A program made the position numbers and the translations under genes. Below are positions 54,662-64,000 of a stretch of 64,000 bases of DNA, piece by piece (the first letter of the stretch is position 1; each line of letters starts with the position of its first letter). Below the pieces are notes generated by a model, which was not told the DNA's origin, made no database searches, and saw nothing but the letters and a program-made list of their open reading frames with translations. This DNA comes from JANMMJ01 sp964543235 (GTDB taxonomy: Bacteria; Pseudomonadota; Alphaproteobacteria; Rhizobiales; Aestuariivirgaceae), in NCBI GenBank assembly GCA_964543235.1, contig CAZIXE010000006.1:1-64000 (forward strand), given 5' to 3'.

Positions 54662-55506
54662 GCGGGGCTGCCGGCCGCGGCCCATCAAAATGGAGCGATC
54701 TGGGGGTTCGCAGCTTATCGGCCGTGGTTCTGATACCGGCAGTCCTGCTTGACGTGTGGCTGGGCGGCGTGTGGTTCAGGCTGCTGGTGGGGCTGATCGC
54801 CGTGTTGATGGCCTATGAATGGACGGCATTGGCACATGACGGCAGTTCGGCGCAATTTGCCCTGCATGCAGCAGCCGCGCTTTCGGGGGCGTTCCTTCCC
54901 GGTGAGGCCGGACCGGCGGCGTCACTGATAGCCGTTGTGGCGCTTGCCACAGTATCGGTCGTTCTGGTCCAGTTTCAGTTGCATGAACGCAATGCCTGGA
55001 CATCACTTGGCGTGTTCTATGTCGGGTTGTCGGCTGCGGCGCTGGTACAGCTCGGTGCGGATCATGAGTTCGGTTTTCATGCCATCATCTGGATACTCGT
55101 AATCGTTTGGGCCGCTGACTCTGCGGCCTATTTCAGCGGGCGGACGATAGGAGGACCCAAACTTGCCCCGGTGATATCGCCCAACAAGACCTGGGCGGGT
55201 TTCCTGGGTGCAATGGCGGGTGCTGCGCTGGCGGCGTCGATCTACTCGGCTGTCGCCGACATCGGGTCGCCGGGGTGGCTGGCGCTGGTTGGCGCCGCAC
55301 TGGCTGTTTTCGAACAGGGGGGAGACCTGTTCAAGTCGGCTTTCAAGAGGCACTACGGCGTCAAAGACACGGGCCATCTCATTCCCGGCCACGGAGGGGT
55401 AATCGACCGCGTCGACGGGCTGGTCGCCGTGTCGATGGTGGCGGCCCTGATTGGCCTTGCCCGGGCTGGCGCCGATGCAACAGGCCGGGGATTACTGATC
55501 TGGTAA
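54658..55506 (+). CDS. cdsA: Phosphatidate cytidylyltransferase
   Basis: 282 residues with about eight membrane helices and the family signature SAFKRHYGVKDTGHLIPGHG, then GVIDRVD. It makes CDP-diacylglycerol for phospholipid synthesis. The likely start is a TTG at 54658 overlapping the uppS stop (TTGA), with a GTG at 54702 as alternative. In related genomes dxr follows this gene; here 166 bases of non-coding DNA lead straight to rseP. Confidence 0.93.
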   Translation: MSGAAGRGPSKWSDLGVRSLSAVVLIPAVLLDVWLGGVWFRLLVGLIAVLMAYEWTALAHDGSSAQFALHAAAALSGAFLPGEAGPAASLIAVVALATVSVVLVQFQLHERNAWTSLGVFYVGLSAAALVQLGADHEFGFHAIIWILVIVWAADSAAYFSGRTIGGPKLAPVISPNKTWAGFLGAMAGAALAASIYSAVADIGSPGWLALVGAALAVFEQGGDLFKSAFKRHYGVKDTGHLIPGHGGVIDRVDGLVAVSMVAALIGLARAGADATGRGLLIW

Positions 55507-55672
55507 CCATAATCTGCCGAATTAATGTCGTAATCACTCAGTTCTGTGGTTAATGGATCGTCAACAGAAAAGGTCAAATGGCATGCATGGATGGCCGCTC
55601 CAGGGCCCGGAGACGTCCGGGCGGTTGGGCAACTGCCAACCTTCGTTCGCCGACCATTCGGAAGCACTCTAA

Positions 55673-56821
55673 ATGGACGTCCTCTCGCTGATTCATTTGC
55701 CGGTCCTTACACTGCTGGGCTATGCCGTGCCATTCCTGCTGGCGCTGACCATCATCGTGTTCGTACACGAATACGGTCACTTCAAGGTCGCCCGGCTGTG
55801 CGGTGTCAAGATCGACACGTTCTCGATCGGTTTCGGCAAGGAACTCACCGGATTTACGGATCGCCACGGGACGCGCTGGAAGATCGGCTGGATGCCGCTC
55901 GGCGGCTATGTCAAATTCGCCGGCGATGCCAATGCCGCGAGCCTGCCCGACCGGAACGCCGGCAACGCCCCGATGACCTTCGAGGAATTCCATGGCAAGC
56001 CCGTCTGGCAGCGGGCGCTGGTCGTCGCGGCCGGACCAATCGCCAATTTTGTACTGGCGATTGTGATTTACACGATTGCGTTCATGTTCGTCGGGCTGCC
56101 TGCAAACGAGCCCCGGGTGCATGAGGTGCTGGCCGACAGCGCCGCCGCTGAGGCAGGGCTTCAGCCCGGCGATCTCATCAAATCGATCAACGGCAGCCAA
56201 GTGACCAGCTTCCTGGATATACAAGAGATTGTCAGGACGCGGGCCGGGGATACCATCACCATCGTGTTTGACCGAGGTGGCCGAGAAATGACCGTGCAGG
56301 CTGTTCCCCGGGCCAAGGAAGAGGTCGACCAGTTCAACAATCCGGTGCGCTACGGCCTGCTGGGGATCAGGCAGGATCCGAACGGCCAGCTGGTGATCGA
56401 GAAGAAGCCGTTCGGCGAAGCGCTGGTGAAGGGTGCGAAGCAGACATGGTCGATCATCGACACGACTTTGCGCTACATCGGCAAGATGTTCAGCGGGCGG
56501 GAGAGCACCGACCAGCTGGGCGGCGTGGTGTCGATCGCGAAGGCAGCGGGCGACGCTGCGTCACTCGGGATCATGAGCTTCCTGATGATCGTCGGTTTCC
56601 TGTCGGTCAGTATCGGATTAATTAACCTGTTTCCTATTCCAATGCTGGATGGTGGACATCTGGTCTATTACGCGATCGAAGCGGCGCGTGGGAAACCGCT
56701 CGGGCCCGATGCACAGGAGTGGGGATTCAGAATCGGATTCGCGCTGGTGCTGGGGCTGATGCTGTTGGGAACCTGGAACGATGTCGTGCGGTGGTTCATC
56801 AAGCCTTGGATGACTGGCTAG
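55673..56821 (+). CDS. rseP: RIP metalloprotease RseP (site-2 protease)
   Basis: 382 residues. The zinc-site HEYGH (His32, Glu33, His36) is in the first membrane helix. A single PDZ domain (about 125-200) follows, and LDGGHL near residue 325 gives the third zinc ligand. RseP cleaves anti-sigma factors such as RseA and trims signal peptides within the inner membrane. GGAAG lies seven bases before the ATG. It precedes bamA, as is normal. Confidence 0.95.
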   Translation: MDVLSLIHLPVLTLLGYAVPFLLALTIIVFVHEYGHFKVARLCGVKIDTFSIGFGKELTGFTDRHGTRWKIGWMPLGGYVKFAGDANAASLPDRNAGNAPMTFEEFHGKPVWQRALVVAAGPIANFVLAIVIYTIAFMFVGLPANEPRVHEVLADSAAAEAGLQPGDLIKSINGSQVTSFLDIQEIVRTRAGDTITIVFDRGGREMTVQAVPRAKEEVDQFNNPVRYGLLGIRQDPNGQLVIEKKPFGEALVKGAKQTWSIIDTTLRYIGKMFSGRESTDQLGGVVSIAKAAGDAASLGIMSFLMIVGFLSVSIGLINLFPIPMLDGGHLVYYAIEAARGKPLGPDAQEWGFRIGFALVLGLMLLGTWNDVVRWFIKPWMTG

Positions 56822-56939
56822 TTCATTGAAAAGACTGGACCAATCACCGGTTTGCATTCGCCGCAAAACATCGTAAAAGGGCGTTAGTTCAGGGTCTCCG
56901 GCGACGCGGGGCGGCGTGGGTCGGGGAGTAGAGGGGTTG

Positions 56940-59279
56940 ATGCTTAAGCGGTTTGTCATTGTCTGGTTCTGGGCGCTGGCGTTTACAGCTGCAGGACCAA
57001 CTCTCCCGGCCATTACGGTTGCCGCCCAGGCCCAGACGATCGGCCAAATCGTGGTCGAGGGCACGCAGAGGGTCGAGACAGAGACGGTGCTCTCCTATCT
57101 GCAGGTGACGCGCGGCGACGCCTTCGATGCCGAGCGGATCGACGAATCGGTCAAGGCGCTGTTCCAGACGGGCCTCTTCTCGGACGTGCAGGTGTTTCGG
57201 CGCGGCTCGACCCTGGTCGTCCAGGTGGTCGAGAATCCGATGATCAACAGTGTGCGCTTCTCCGGCAACGATGAAATCGACACCGAGGATCTCGAGAAGG
57301 AGATCGAGTTGCGGGAGCGCATGGTCTATACGCCGGCACGCGTCCAGAACGACATCCAGCGTATCCAGGCCGTCTATCGGCGGGCCGGGTTCCAAACCGT
57401 AGCCGTCGTTCCAAAAACCGTGCAACTGCCGCAGAATCGCATAGATCTCACCTACGAGATCACCGAAGGTGTCGAAACGCGGATCGGTGAGATCAATTTC
57501 GTCGGCAACGAGGCGTTCAGCGACGGCGACTTGCGGTCGGTTATTGCCACGGCCCGCTATGCGTGGTGGAAGTTCTTCTCCAAGAACGACAAGTATGATC
57601 CCGACCGCATCGAGTACGACAAGGTCTTGCTTACACGGCACTATCTCAAGAACGGTTTCGCCGACTTCAAGGTGATATCGGTCGACGCCCAGCTGCAGCC
57701 GGACGGAATCAACTACGTCCTCACCTTCACCGTGGAAGAAGGGCCGCTTTACCGCCTCGGCGACGTCTCGGTCAATCGCGGCCAGGCGCCGATCAACGAG
57801 CGCGATCTGCAGCGCGCCGTCATCACCAATCCGGGCGATGACTTCGATGGCAGCAAAATCGACAAGACAGTTGAGAACATCACCATCGAAGCTGGCAAGG
57901 CCGGTTATGCCTTTGCGCGGGTCACACCCGACATGCAGCGCGATCCGGCCAACCGCATTCTCAATATCGTCTACAATATCGAGGAAGGACCGCGCACCTA
58001 CGTGGAGCGGATCGACATTGTCGGCAACACGCGAACCCGGGACGAGGTCATCCGGCGGGAACTCCGGATCTTCGAAGGCGATGCCTATAATCGCGTGCTG
58101 ATCGACCGCGCGCGGCGACGCCTCACAGCGCTGGATTTCTTCGAGAAGATCGATTTCCGCGAAGAGCAGGGCAGTGCCCCAGACAAGGTGGCGCTGGTGG
58201 TCGAAGTGGTGGAAAAGTCCACCGGATCAATCAATTTCTCGATCGGTTACTCGACGGCGGAAGCGGTGGTCGGCGGCATCAGCATCTCCGAGCGCAATCT
58301 CATGGGGCGCGGTCAGAATGTACGGCTTGCCACGCAGCTGTCATTCAAACGCCAGCAGATCGATTTCAGCTTTACCGAGCCCTATTTCCTCGGCATGCCG
58401 ATTTCGGCCGGATTCGATGCCTTCGCCACGCGTTCGGACAACCAGGATTACTCGTCCTACACCGTCGAACAGATCGGCGGCGCCTTGCGCACGGGTTTCC
58501 GCCTGGATGAATGGCAGAGCCTGAACTTCAAGTATTCGTTCTCGCGGCGGGACATCTTTGACGTCGATGACGACGCCTCGCTGGCAATCCGCGATTCAGA
58601 AGGCGTTACCTACAAGTCGATGGTGAGTACTACCTATACCTATGACGACCTCGACAACCCGCTCAAACCTACGAAGGGATTCCGGGCACAACTCACCGGC
58701 GATCTCGCCGGGCTCGGCGGCGATGTCTATTATGCCAGCGCGGAGGCGTCGGCATGGTGGTTCCAGCCGCTCGTTTCTGACGGCATCGTCCTGAAACTCG
58801 AAGGGAATGTCGGCCATATGGAGGGCTGGAACGGCAAGGACGTGCCGATTCAGGACCGGTTCTTCAAAGGCGGGGATTCATTCCGCGGCTTCGCCAGGTC
58901 GGGCGTCGGGCCGCGCATGCTCAACGGTGCGAGCGGCAACATCGACGCCATTGGCGGACAGACCTATGCTCTGGGCACGGTGGAAGTGACTTTCCCGGTT
59001 GGCCTGCCTGAAGAATTCGGCATCGAGGGTGCGGTATTCTCGGATTTCGGCACGGTGTTCAACGCGCCGGAAGACACTATCCTGGCCGGAGCGCCGGGGT
59101 GTCCCGGGGTCAACAATTGCGACGTGTTTGACACTGCGACTTTCCGGGCGTCGATCGGTGCCGGGTTGATCTGGCAGTCGCCGTTCGGGCCGCTGCGCTT
59201 CGACGTCGCCTATCCGATCCTCAAGGCGGACTATGACGACAAGGAGTGGTTCCGGTTCTCGATCGGCACACGGTTCTAG
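56940..59279 (+). CDS. bamA: Outer-membrane assembly factor BamA
   Basis: 779 residues: signal peptide (to about VAAQAQ), five POTRA domains (the first begins IGQIVVEGTQRVETETV) and a C-terminal 16-strand Omp85 barrel with the SFRGFA loop-6 motif, ending GTRF. BamA inserts outer-membrane proteins. The ATG at 56940 with AGAGGGG just upstream is chosen over a GTG at 56916. It is followed four bases later by fabZ instead of the lpxD usual in relatives. Confidence 0.96.
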   Translation: MLKRFVIVWFWALAFTAAGPTLPAITVAAQAQTIGQIVVEGTQRVETETVLSYLQVTRGDAFDAERIDESVKALFQTGLFSDVQVFRRGSTLVVQVVENPMINSVRFSGNDEIDTEDLEKEIELRERMVYTPARVQNDIQRIQAVYRRAGFQTVAVVPKTVQLPQNRIDLTYEITEGVETRIGEINFVGNEAFSDGDLRSVIATARYAWWKFFSKNDKYDPDRIEYDKVLLTRHYLKNGFADFKVISVDAQLQPDGINYVLTFTVEEGPLYRLGDVSVNRGQAPINERDLQRAVITNPGDDFDGSKIDKTVENITIEAGKAGYAFARVTPDMQRDPANRILNIVYNIEEGPRTYVERIDIVGNTRTRDEVIRRELRIFEGDAYNRVLIDRARRRLTALDFFEKIDFREEQGSAPDKVALVVEVVEKSTGSINFSIGYSTAEAVVGGISISERNLMGRGQNVRLATQLSFKRQQIDFSFTEPYFLGMPISAGFDAFATRSDNQDYSSYTVEQIGGALRTGFRLDEWQSLNFKYSFSRRDIFDVDDDASLAIRDSEGVTYKSMVSTTYTYDDLDNPLKPTKGFRAQLTGDLAGLGGDVYYASAEASAWWFQPLVSDGIVLKLEGNVGHMEGWNGKDVPIQDRFFKGGDSFRGFARSGVGPRMLNGASGNIDAIGGQTYALGTVEVTFPVGLPEEFGIEGAVFSDFGTVFNAPEDTILAGAPGCPGVNNCDVFDTATFRASIGAGLIWQSPFGPLRFDVAYPILKADYDDKEWFRFSIGTRF

Positions 59280-59283
59280 GGTC

Positions 59284-59754
59284 ATGCCGGAGGACGCGAA
59301 AGCGCTGGCGGGCGCCGACATCGGGCGGATCATGCAGTTGCTGCCGCACCGCTACCCGTTCCTGCTGATTGACCGGCTGGCCGATCTCAATGGCGATCAG
59401 TCAGGCACGGGCATCAAGAACGTCACGATCAATGAACCGTTTTTCCAGGGGCATTTCCCGGGGGCGCCGGTATTTCCCGGCGTGTTGCTTGTTGAAGGCA
59501 TGGCGCAAACCGCGGGCGCCGTGGTGCTGGCAACGCTGGGTCCGGAAGATGAAGGCAAGCTCGTATTCTTCATGTCGATCGACAAGTGCCGGTTCCGCAA
59601 GCCGGTCGTGCCCGGCGATACCGTTCAGTTCAAGGTCCAGCTGCAGCACAAGCGGCCGCCCGTCTGGAAGTACTGGGCCGAAGCGCATGTCGATGGCAAG
59701 AAGGTCGCGGAAGCCGAAATTGGCGCCATGCTGATGGACCGCCGCGGCGCCTGA
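59284..59754 (+). CDS. fabZ: 3-hydroxyacyl-ACP dehydratase FabZ
   Basis: 156 residues. LLPHRYPFLLIDR, the catalytic His in FQGHFPGAPVFPG and Glu in LLVEGMAQTAGA are diagnostic. FabZ dehydrates hydroxyacyl-ACP in fatty acid synthesis and competes with lipid A synthesis for 3-hydroxyacyl-ACP. It normally lies between lpxD and lpxA; both are missing here. Its stop is nine bases from the convergent gltA stop. Confidence 0.96.
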   Translation: MPEDAKALAGADIGRIMQLLPHRYPFLLIDRLADLNGDQSGTGIKNVTINEPFFQGHFPGAPVFPGVLLVEGMAQTAGAVVLATLGPEDEGKLVFFMSIDKCRFRKPVVPGDTVQFKVQLQHKRPPVWKYWAEAHVDGKKVAEAEIGAMLMDRRGA

Positions 59755-59763
59755 GCTTTCCGG

Positions 59764-61065
59764 CTACTTGCCGCGTTTGCTCATCAGCACATAGTCACGT
59801 TTCGGGGCGCCCGAATAAAGCTGGCGCGGGCGGCCGATCTTCTGGCTGGGATCCTCAATCATCTCCTTCCACTGCGATATCCACCCGACCGTGCGGGCGA
59901 GCGCGAAGAGCACCGTAAACATCGATGTCGGGAAGCCGAGGGCCCGCAGAATGATGCCGGAGTAGAAGTCGACATTGGGATAGAGCTTGCGCTCAATGAA
60001 GTACGGGTCGGCGAGTGCCGCCCTTTCCAACTCGCGGGAAACGTCCAGGAGGGGATCATCCTTGATTCCGAGTTCCGCCAGAACCTCATGCGCCGTCTTC
60101 TGCATGATCTTGGCACGCGGATCATAGTTCTTGTAGACGCGGTGTCCGAAGCCCATCAGCCGAACATTGGAGGTCTTGTCCTTGACCTTGGCAATGAAGG
60201 CGGGAACCTTGGCCGGGTCGCCGATGTCACTCAGCATCTGAAGCGCTGCCTCATTGGCGCCACCATGGGCCGGACCCCAGAGACAGGCAATGCCGGCAGC
60301 TATGCAGGCAAAAGGATTGGCGCCGGACGATCCGGCGAGACGTACCGTTGACGTCGAAGCGTTCTGCTCGTGATCGGCGTGCAGGATGAATATGCGATCC
60401 ATAGCCCGGGCGAGCACCGGATTGACCTGATACTCCTCGCACGGGACGGCGAAACACATGCGCAGGAAGTTGGCCGCGTAGGAGAGATCATTCTTGGGAT
60501 AAATGAACGGCTGGCCGATGTGATACTTGTATGCCATGGCGGCAATCGTCGGCAGCTTGGCAATCATGCGACGGGAGGCGATCTCGCGCTGCCGCGGATC
60601 ATTGATGTCGGTCGAGTCGTGATAAAAGGCCGACATGGCGCCAACAACGCCGACCATCACGGCCATGGGATGCGCGTCGCGCCGGAATCCGGAGTAGAAG
60701 CGGCTCATCTGCTCATGAATCATCGTGTGCGTGGTGATGGCGTTCTCGAACTCCTTGCGCTGCGCCATAGTCGGGAGTTCACCGTAGTACAGAAGATAAC
60801 AGGTCTCGATGAAGTCGCCGTACTCAGCAAGCTGCTCGATGGGATAGCCACGATACAGCAGGATGCCTTCGTCGCCATCGATGTAGGTGATTTTTGAATC
60901 GCAGGAGGCTGTCGACGTAAAGCCGGGATCGTAGGTGAAAATGCCGGTCTGCGCATAGAGTTTGCCGATATCGATGACGTCCGGACCGATGGTTCCACGC
61001 TTCACCGGCAGCGCAATGGTATTGCCTCTGACCGTCAGCGTCGCGCTTGTGTCTGCTTCAGTCAT
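59764..61065 (-). CDS. gltA: Citrate synthase (type II)
   Basis: 433 residues, typical of the hexameric Gram-negative enzyme. Catalytic His residues are in [11 protein letters not shown] and [14 protein letters not shown], the latter also binding oxaloacetate. GAGGAG lies eight bases before the ATG whose first base is 61065. A strong promoter lies just upstream, next to the gltX stop. It is convergent with fabZ. Confidence 0.97.
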   Translation of the reverse strand: MTEADTSATLTVRGNTIALPVKRGTIGPDVIDIGKLYAQTGIFTYDPGFTSTASCDSKITYIDGDEGILLYRGYPIEQLAEYGDFIETCYLLYYGELPTMAQRKEFENAITTHTMIHEQMSRFYSGFRRDAHPMAVMVGVVGAMSAFYHDSTDINDPRQREIASRRMIAKLPTIAAMAYKYHIGQPFIYPKNDLSYAANFLRMCFAVPCEEYQVNPVLARAMDRIFILHADHEQNASTSTVRLAGSSGANPFACIAAGIACLWGPAHGGANEAALQMLSDIGDPAKVPAFIAKVKDKTSNVRLMGFGHRVYKNYDPRAKIMQKTAHEVLAELGIKDDPLLDVSRELERAALADPYFIERKLYPNVDFYSGIILRALGFPTSMFTVLFALARTVGWISQWKEMIEDPSQKIGRPRQLYSGAPKRDYVLMSKRGK

Positions 61066-61092
61066 GCGGGTCTCCTCACATTTTCACCGGTG

Positions 61093-61121
61093 ATTATTGC
61101 ACCGCAGCATTTATAGGTCAA
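61093..61121 (-). promoter_or_regulatory. gltA promoter
   Basis: On the minus strand TTGACC (complement of 61116-61121), a 17-base spacer and AATAAT (complement of 61093-61098) form one of the best sigma-70 promoters in the window, starting two bases past the gltX stop and giving a leader of about 20 bases. Confidence 0.7.
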
Positions 61122-61122
61122 A

Positions 61123-62544
61123 TTAGCTGACCTGATCCCTTATACGACTTAGGGCGTCCTCGCGGCCCAATGCGTCAAGGACGTCGAAAATGCCGGGGGA
61201 GACCGTACTGCCCGTGAGAGCAGCACGGAGAGGTTGAGCCAGTTTCCCGAGCTTCAGACCACCGGCCTCGGCATAGGCCTTGACCGCTTCCTCAATACCA
61301 CCAGCGTCCCAGGAGGGAACTGCCTGGAGCACCGGGAGCAGGTTCGCAAGGGTCTCGCGGCCACCATCCAGAATAATCTGGCGGGCCTTTGCATCAAGCG
61401 AGATCGGCCGTCTGGCAAACAGGAATGCAGCGCCGTTCTTCAGTTCAACCAAGGTCCTGGAGCGCTCCTTGAGGCCCGGCATGGCGCGCAGCAGCCTGTT
61501 CTTCATGGAGGCATCGATCTGCGCCAGCAATTCATTGCCGCCTTCTGCATGCGGAAGGAAGGCAAGGAAGCGGTCAAGCAGCGCCCGGTCATCGGTGTGC
61601 CGGATGTAATGGCCGTTGAGGTTTTCCAGTTTGGCAAAGTCAAAGCGTGCAGGTGACTTGCCAATCGATCCCAGGTCAAACCACTCTATCAACTGTCCGG
61701 TTGAGAAGATTTCGTCGTCACCATGGCTCCAGCCGAGGCGGGCGAGGTAGTTGCGCATGGCCTCGGGGAGATAGCCCATGGACCGATAGGCCTCTACGCC
61801 CAGGGCACCATGGCGTTTCGACAGTTTTGCACCATCAGGGCCGTGGATGAGCGGAATGTGGGCCATCACCGGCACACGCCAGCCCATGGCACGGTAGATC
61901 TGGATCTGGCGAGCGGCATTGGTCAGATGATCAACACCGCGAATTATGTGGGTGATGCCCATGTCATGGTCGTCTACGACGACGGAAAGATTGTAGGTCG
62001 GATTGCCATCGGAGCGCAGGATGATGAGATCATCGAGGTCCTTGTTGGGGATGACCACGCGGCCCTGGACCTCATCGTCGACAATGGTTTCGCCTTCCTG
62101 AGGCGCCTTGAAGCGGACGACCGGCCTGACATCGATCGGGGCTGTCGCAGGATCACGATCGCGCCAGGTTCCGTCATAGCGGATGGGACGCTTCTCAGCC
62201 TCGGCCCTGGCGCGCATCTGCTCGAGTTCCTGGGGCGTACAGTAACAACGGTAGGCCTTGCCCTGCGCCAGCAGCTGCTCAGCTACTTCCCGGTGACGCG
62301 CCGCCCGGCCATACTGCGAGATTGCTTCACCGGCCCAATCGAGTCCCAGCCAGGTGAGGCCTTCCAGGATAGCGTCGATCGCGGCTGCCGTGGAGCGCTC
62401 GCGATCGGTGTCCTCGATGCGCAGCAGCATCTTGCCGCCATGATGGCGCGCGAAAGCCCAGTTGAAAAGCGCGGTACGCGCACCGCCGATATGAAGGAAT
62501 CCGGTCGGGGACGGGGCGAAACGCGTGATGACTGGCGAAGACAT
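61123..62544 (-). CDS. gltX: Glutamyl-tRNA synthetase
   Basis: 473 residues. The class I HIGH motif appears as [12 protein letters not shown] and the KMSKS motif as KLSKRHGA, both normal variants for this enzyme. The ATG whose first base is 62544 is chosen, with GGAG about ten bases upstream; the longer frame to 62610 adds an unconserved leader. The C-terminal anticodon-binding domain is complete. It precedes gltA on the same strand and diverges from comEC. Confidence 0.96.
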   Translation of the reverse strand: MSSPVITRFAPSPTGFLHIGGARTALFNWAFARHHGGKMLLRIEDTDRERSTAAAIDAILEGLTWLGLDWAGEAISQYGRAARHREVAEQLLAQGKAYRCYCTPQELEQMRARAEAEKRPIRYDGTWRDRDPATAPIDVRPVVRFKAPQEGETIVDDEVQGRVVIPNKDLDDLIILRSDGNPTYNLSVVVDDHDMGITHIIRGVDHLTNAARQIQIYRAMGWRVPVMAHIPLIHGPDGAKLSKRHGALGVEAYRSMGYLPEAMRNYLARLGWSHGDDEIFSTGQLIEWFDLGSIGKSPARFDFAKLENLNGHYIRHTDDRALLDRFLAFLPHAEGGNELLAQIDASMKNRLLRAMPGLKERSRTLVELKNGAAFLFARRPISLDAKARQIILDGGRETLANLLPVLQAVPSWDAGGIEEAVKAYAEAGGLKLGKLAQPLRAALTGSTVSPGIFDVLDALGREDALSRIRDQVS

Positions 62545-62746
62545 GGTCGCCGTTCTCCGTGGCAAGAACTCGAAGGATAGGGAGCTATCGGTTTGGTGCG
62601 CGCATAGCATATCACCCCGGTGCCGGTAAGTGCCCAGGGCATAAGATGGCCGGTGACTTGGCAGCGTAAGTCGGACAATATGACTGCACTTGGCGCCGTG
62701 GGCGGAGGCGCATGTTCGCCACGGTACAGTGCGGCAGGAGACGAGA

Positions 62747-64000
62747 GTGACCGCGGCGGCGGTTCAGGATCTTGAGGCTGAAGTGCTGCCCTCGTGGATG
62801 GAGCGGCAGCTGGCGATGCAGCGCGACACGGTGGTGCTGTGGTCGCCTGTATTCCTCATAGTCGGCATATGGATATACTTTGCCCTACCTGTCGAACCCT
62901 CGCTGGTACTCTGCGGGTTCTTGCTGGCAGTTCTGGCCGGAGTGTCTGTTGCCGCCCTCTGTGGCCACATGCGGCGCAGTGGACTGGTCCTCGTGCTCGT
63001 TTTCGGCGGCTTGCTGCTGGCCAAGTTTCACACGTTACTCGTGGCTGCACCGCTGTTACCAGCCTCAACAGAGGCGGTAAGGGTCGCCGGAACAGTCGAG
63101 AGTATCGAATTGCGGAGCGGAGGACGCAGCATCGTCAACCTGGCTGTTCATGAGCTTGATGACGTTGCTCCTTTGTACATGCCGCAGAAGCTGCGCCTCA
63201 TGCTGGCGCGGACACCAATGCCCCTCCGACCGGGCCAGTTCATCGAAGGCAGGGCCTATTTGCGTCCTCTGCCGGTTCCGGTGTTGCCCGGGGGATTCGA
63301 CTACGGTCGACAGCTCTATCTGTCGGGGATCGGCGGCGTCGGCCGGTTCAGCGGGGATGTGGTCATAAGGGACCCCGCAGTTCCCGTGGCATACTGGCTG
63401 CGGGCAGAAATCCATGATGTGCGGCGGGCGATCGGGCAGCGCATCCATGCGGTACTGCCTGGCGGGCAGGGGAGTTTCGCCGAGGCGCTGATCACGGGCG
63501 AACGCGGGGGAATTACCAAGGCAACCAATGAAAGCCTGCAGATATCGGGCCTCGCACATGTGCTCTCGATCTCGGGTCTTCATATGTCGCTCGTTGCCGG
63601 CGGCGTTTTTTGGCTGGTGCGGGCACTATTGGCGCTGTCGCCCACATTGGCCTTGCATCAGCCCATCAAGAAGTGGGCGGCAGGCGCTGCCATGCTGGCC
63701 GGATTCGCATATATGCTGCTGGCCGGGGCCGATGTCGCCACTCAGCGTTCCTATCTCATGCTGGCCGTCGTCTTTCTGGCAGTTATCGCCGACCGCCCCG
63801 CCATTTCCATCCGCAACCTGTCGCTTGCCGCTCTGATCATTCTTGTCACCCAGCCTGCCGCGGCCGTCTCGGCAAGCTTTCACATGTCGTTTATGGCGGT
63901 GATGGGGCTCGCCGCCGCGTATGAGGCCTATGGAACCTTCCGTGCCGGGCGCTTGACCGCGTCCCAGCCGGGCCCACTACGGCGGGCGGTCAATGCAACG
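62747..64000 (+). CDS. comEC: ComEC/Rec2-family competence protein (truncated by window end)
   Basis: An open frame of 418 codons from GTG 62747 runs off the right edge; AGGAG lies six bases before the GTG. N-terminal membrane helices and an OB-like DUF4131 domain (about 35-215) lead into the ComEC/Rec2 domain with GERGGI and [16 protein letters not shown], the family's signature. ComEC forms the inner-membrane channel for transforming DNA. The metallo-beta-lactamase part, if present, lies beyond the window. Divergent from gltX, as in other Hyphomicrobiales. Confidence 0.93.
   Translation, partial: MTAAAVQDLEAEVLPSWMERQLAMQRDTVVLWSPVFLIVGIWIYFALPVEPSLVLCGFLLAVLAGVSVAALCGHMRRSGLVLVLVFGGLLLAKFHTLLVAAPLLPASTEAVRVAGTVESIELRSGGRSIVNLAVHELDDVAPLYMPQKLRLMLARTPMPLRPGQFIEGRAYLRPLPVPVLPGGFDYGRQLYLSGIGGVGRFSGDVVIRDPAVPVAYWLRAEIHDVRRAIGQRIHAVLPGGQGSFAEALITGERGGITKATNESLQISGLAHVLSISGLHMSLVAGGVFWLVRALLALSPTLALHQPIKKWAAGAAMLAGFAYMLLAGADVATQRSYLMLAVVFLAVIADRPAISIRNLSLAALIILVTQPAAAVSASFHMSFMAVMGLAAAYEAYGTFRAGRLTASQPGPLRRAVNAT

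Noticed and set aside
55535..55562. TTAA-containing sequence ahead of rseP as a CtrA box
   Set aside because: One half-site is TCAA instead of TTAA, and no second full match is at the right spacing.

Overview
The window looks like an ordinary chromosomal segment of an alphaproteobacterium, most likely of the order Hyphomicrobiales (Rhizobiales). The evidence is the gene order rpsB-tsf-pyrH-frr-uppS-cdsA-rseP-bamA-fabZ with convergent gltA-gltX and divergent comEC, LexA boxes of the alphaproteobacterial type (GAAC/GTTC-N7-GAAC/GTTC), a CtrA-type TTAA-N7-TTAA box, high GC, and a giant membrane-anchored coiled-coil protein resembling the Growth Pole Ring protein (GPR/RgsE) of polarly growing rhizobia. 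I see no insertion sequence, prophage, CRISPR array or replication origin.

Left part (1-23 kb): an SOS-type promoter at the very edge, a doubtful Cys-motif ORF, amn, a CAT-anticodon tRNA that is probably tRNA-Ile2, a membrane-anchored esterase, the tamA-tamB outer-membrane assembly pair, a creatininase-family amidohydrolase, and a carbohydrate-type ABC importer (ATPase, large Tat-exported binding protein, two permeases). Then come a Crp/Fnr regulator with a metallo-beta-lactamase protein and a DUF442 phosphatase-like protein (a split Blh-like module), an L,D-transpeptidase, a trimethylamine-dehydrogenase-like flavo/FeS enzyme and a FadL-type porin.

Middle (22-45 kb): a PLP dehydratase, an MFS transporter, a dipeptide epimerase, the 1.8-kilo-residue GPR-like protein, a CtrA box, an Hpt phosphotransfer protein, a 2Fe-2S ferredoxin followed by a TrxR-like ferredoxin-NADP reductase, and a 47-residue orphan small protein with its own terminator. 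After these lies a 9-kb envelope-glycan locus: three polytopic GT-C-like proteins, an SMR-type flippase subunit, GtrA, two GT2 enzymes and two methyltransferases, many with short overlaps. A RidA-like gene and SOS-controlled ssb close this part.

Right part (45-64 kb): a gene-poor hairpin-rich stretch, an aldehyde dehydrogenase, rpmG, a DUF2339 membrane protein and the conserved translation/envelope string. The most striking observation is that this string lacks dxr between cdsA and rseP, lpxD between bamA and fabZ, and lpxA-lpxI-lpxB between fabZ and gltA, with all flanking genes kept in order. The lipid A genes must be elsewhere, or this diderm (BamA, TamA/B, FadL all present) may not make lipid A.

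All calls come from reading the sequence and from remembered family motifs. No database search was possible.
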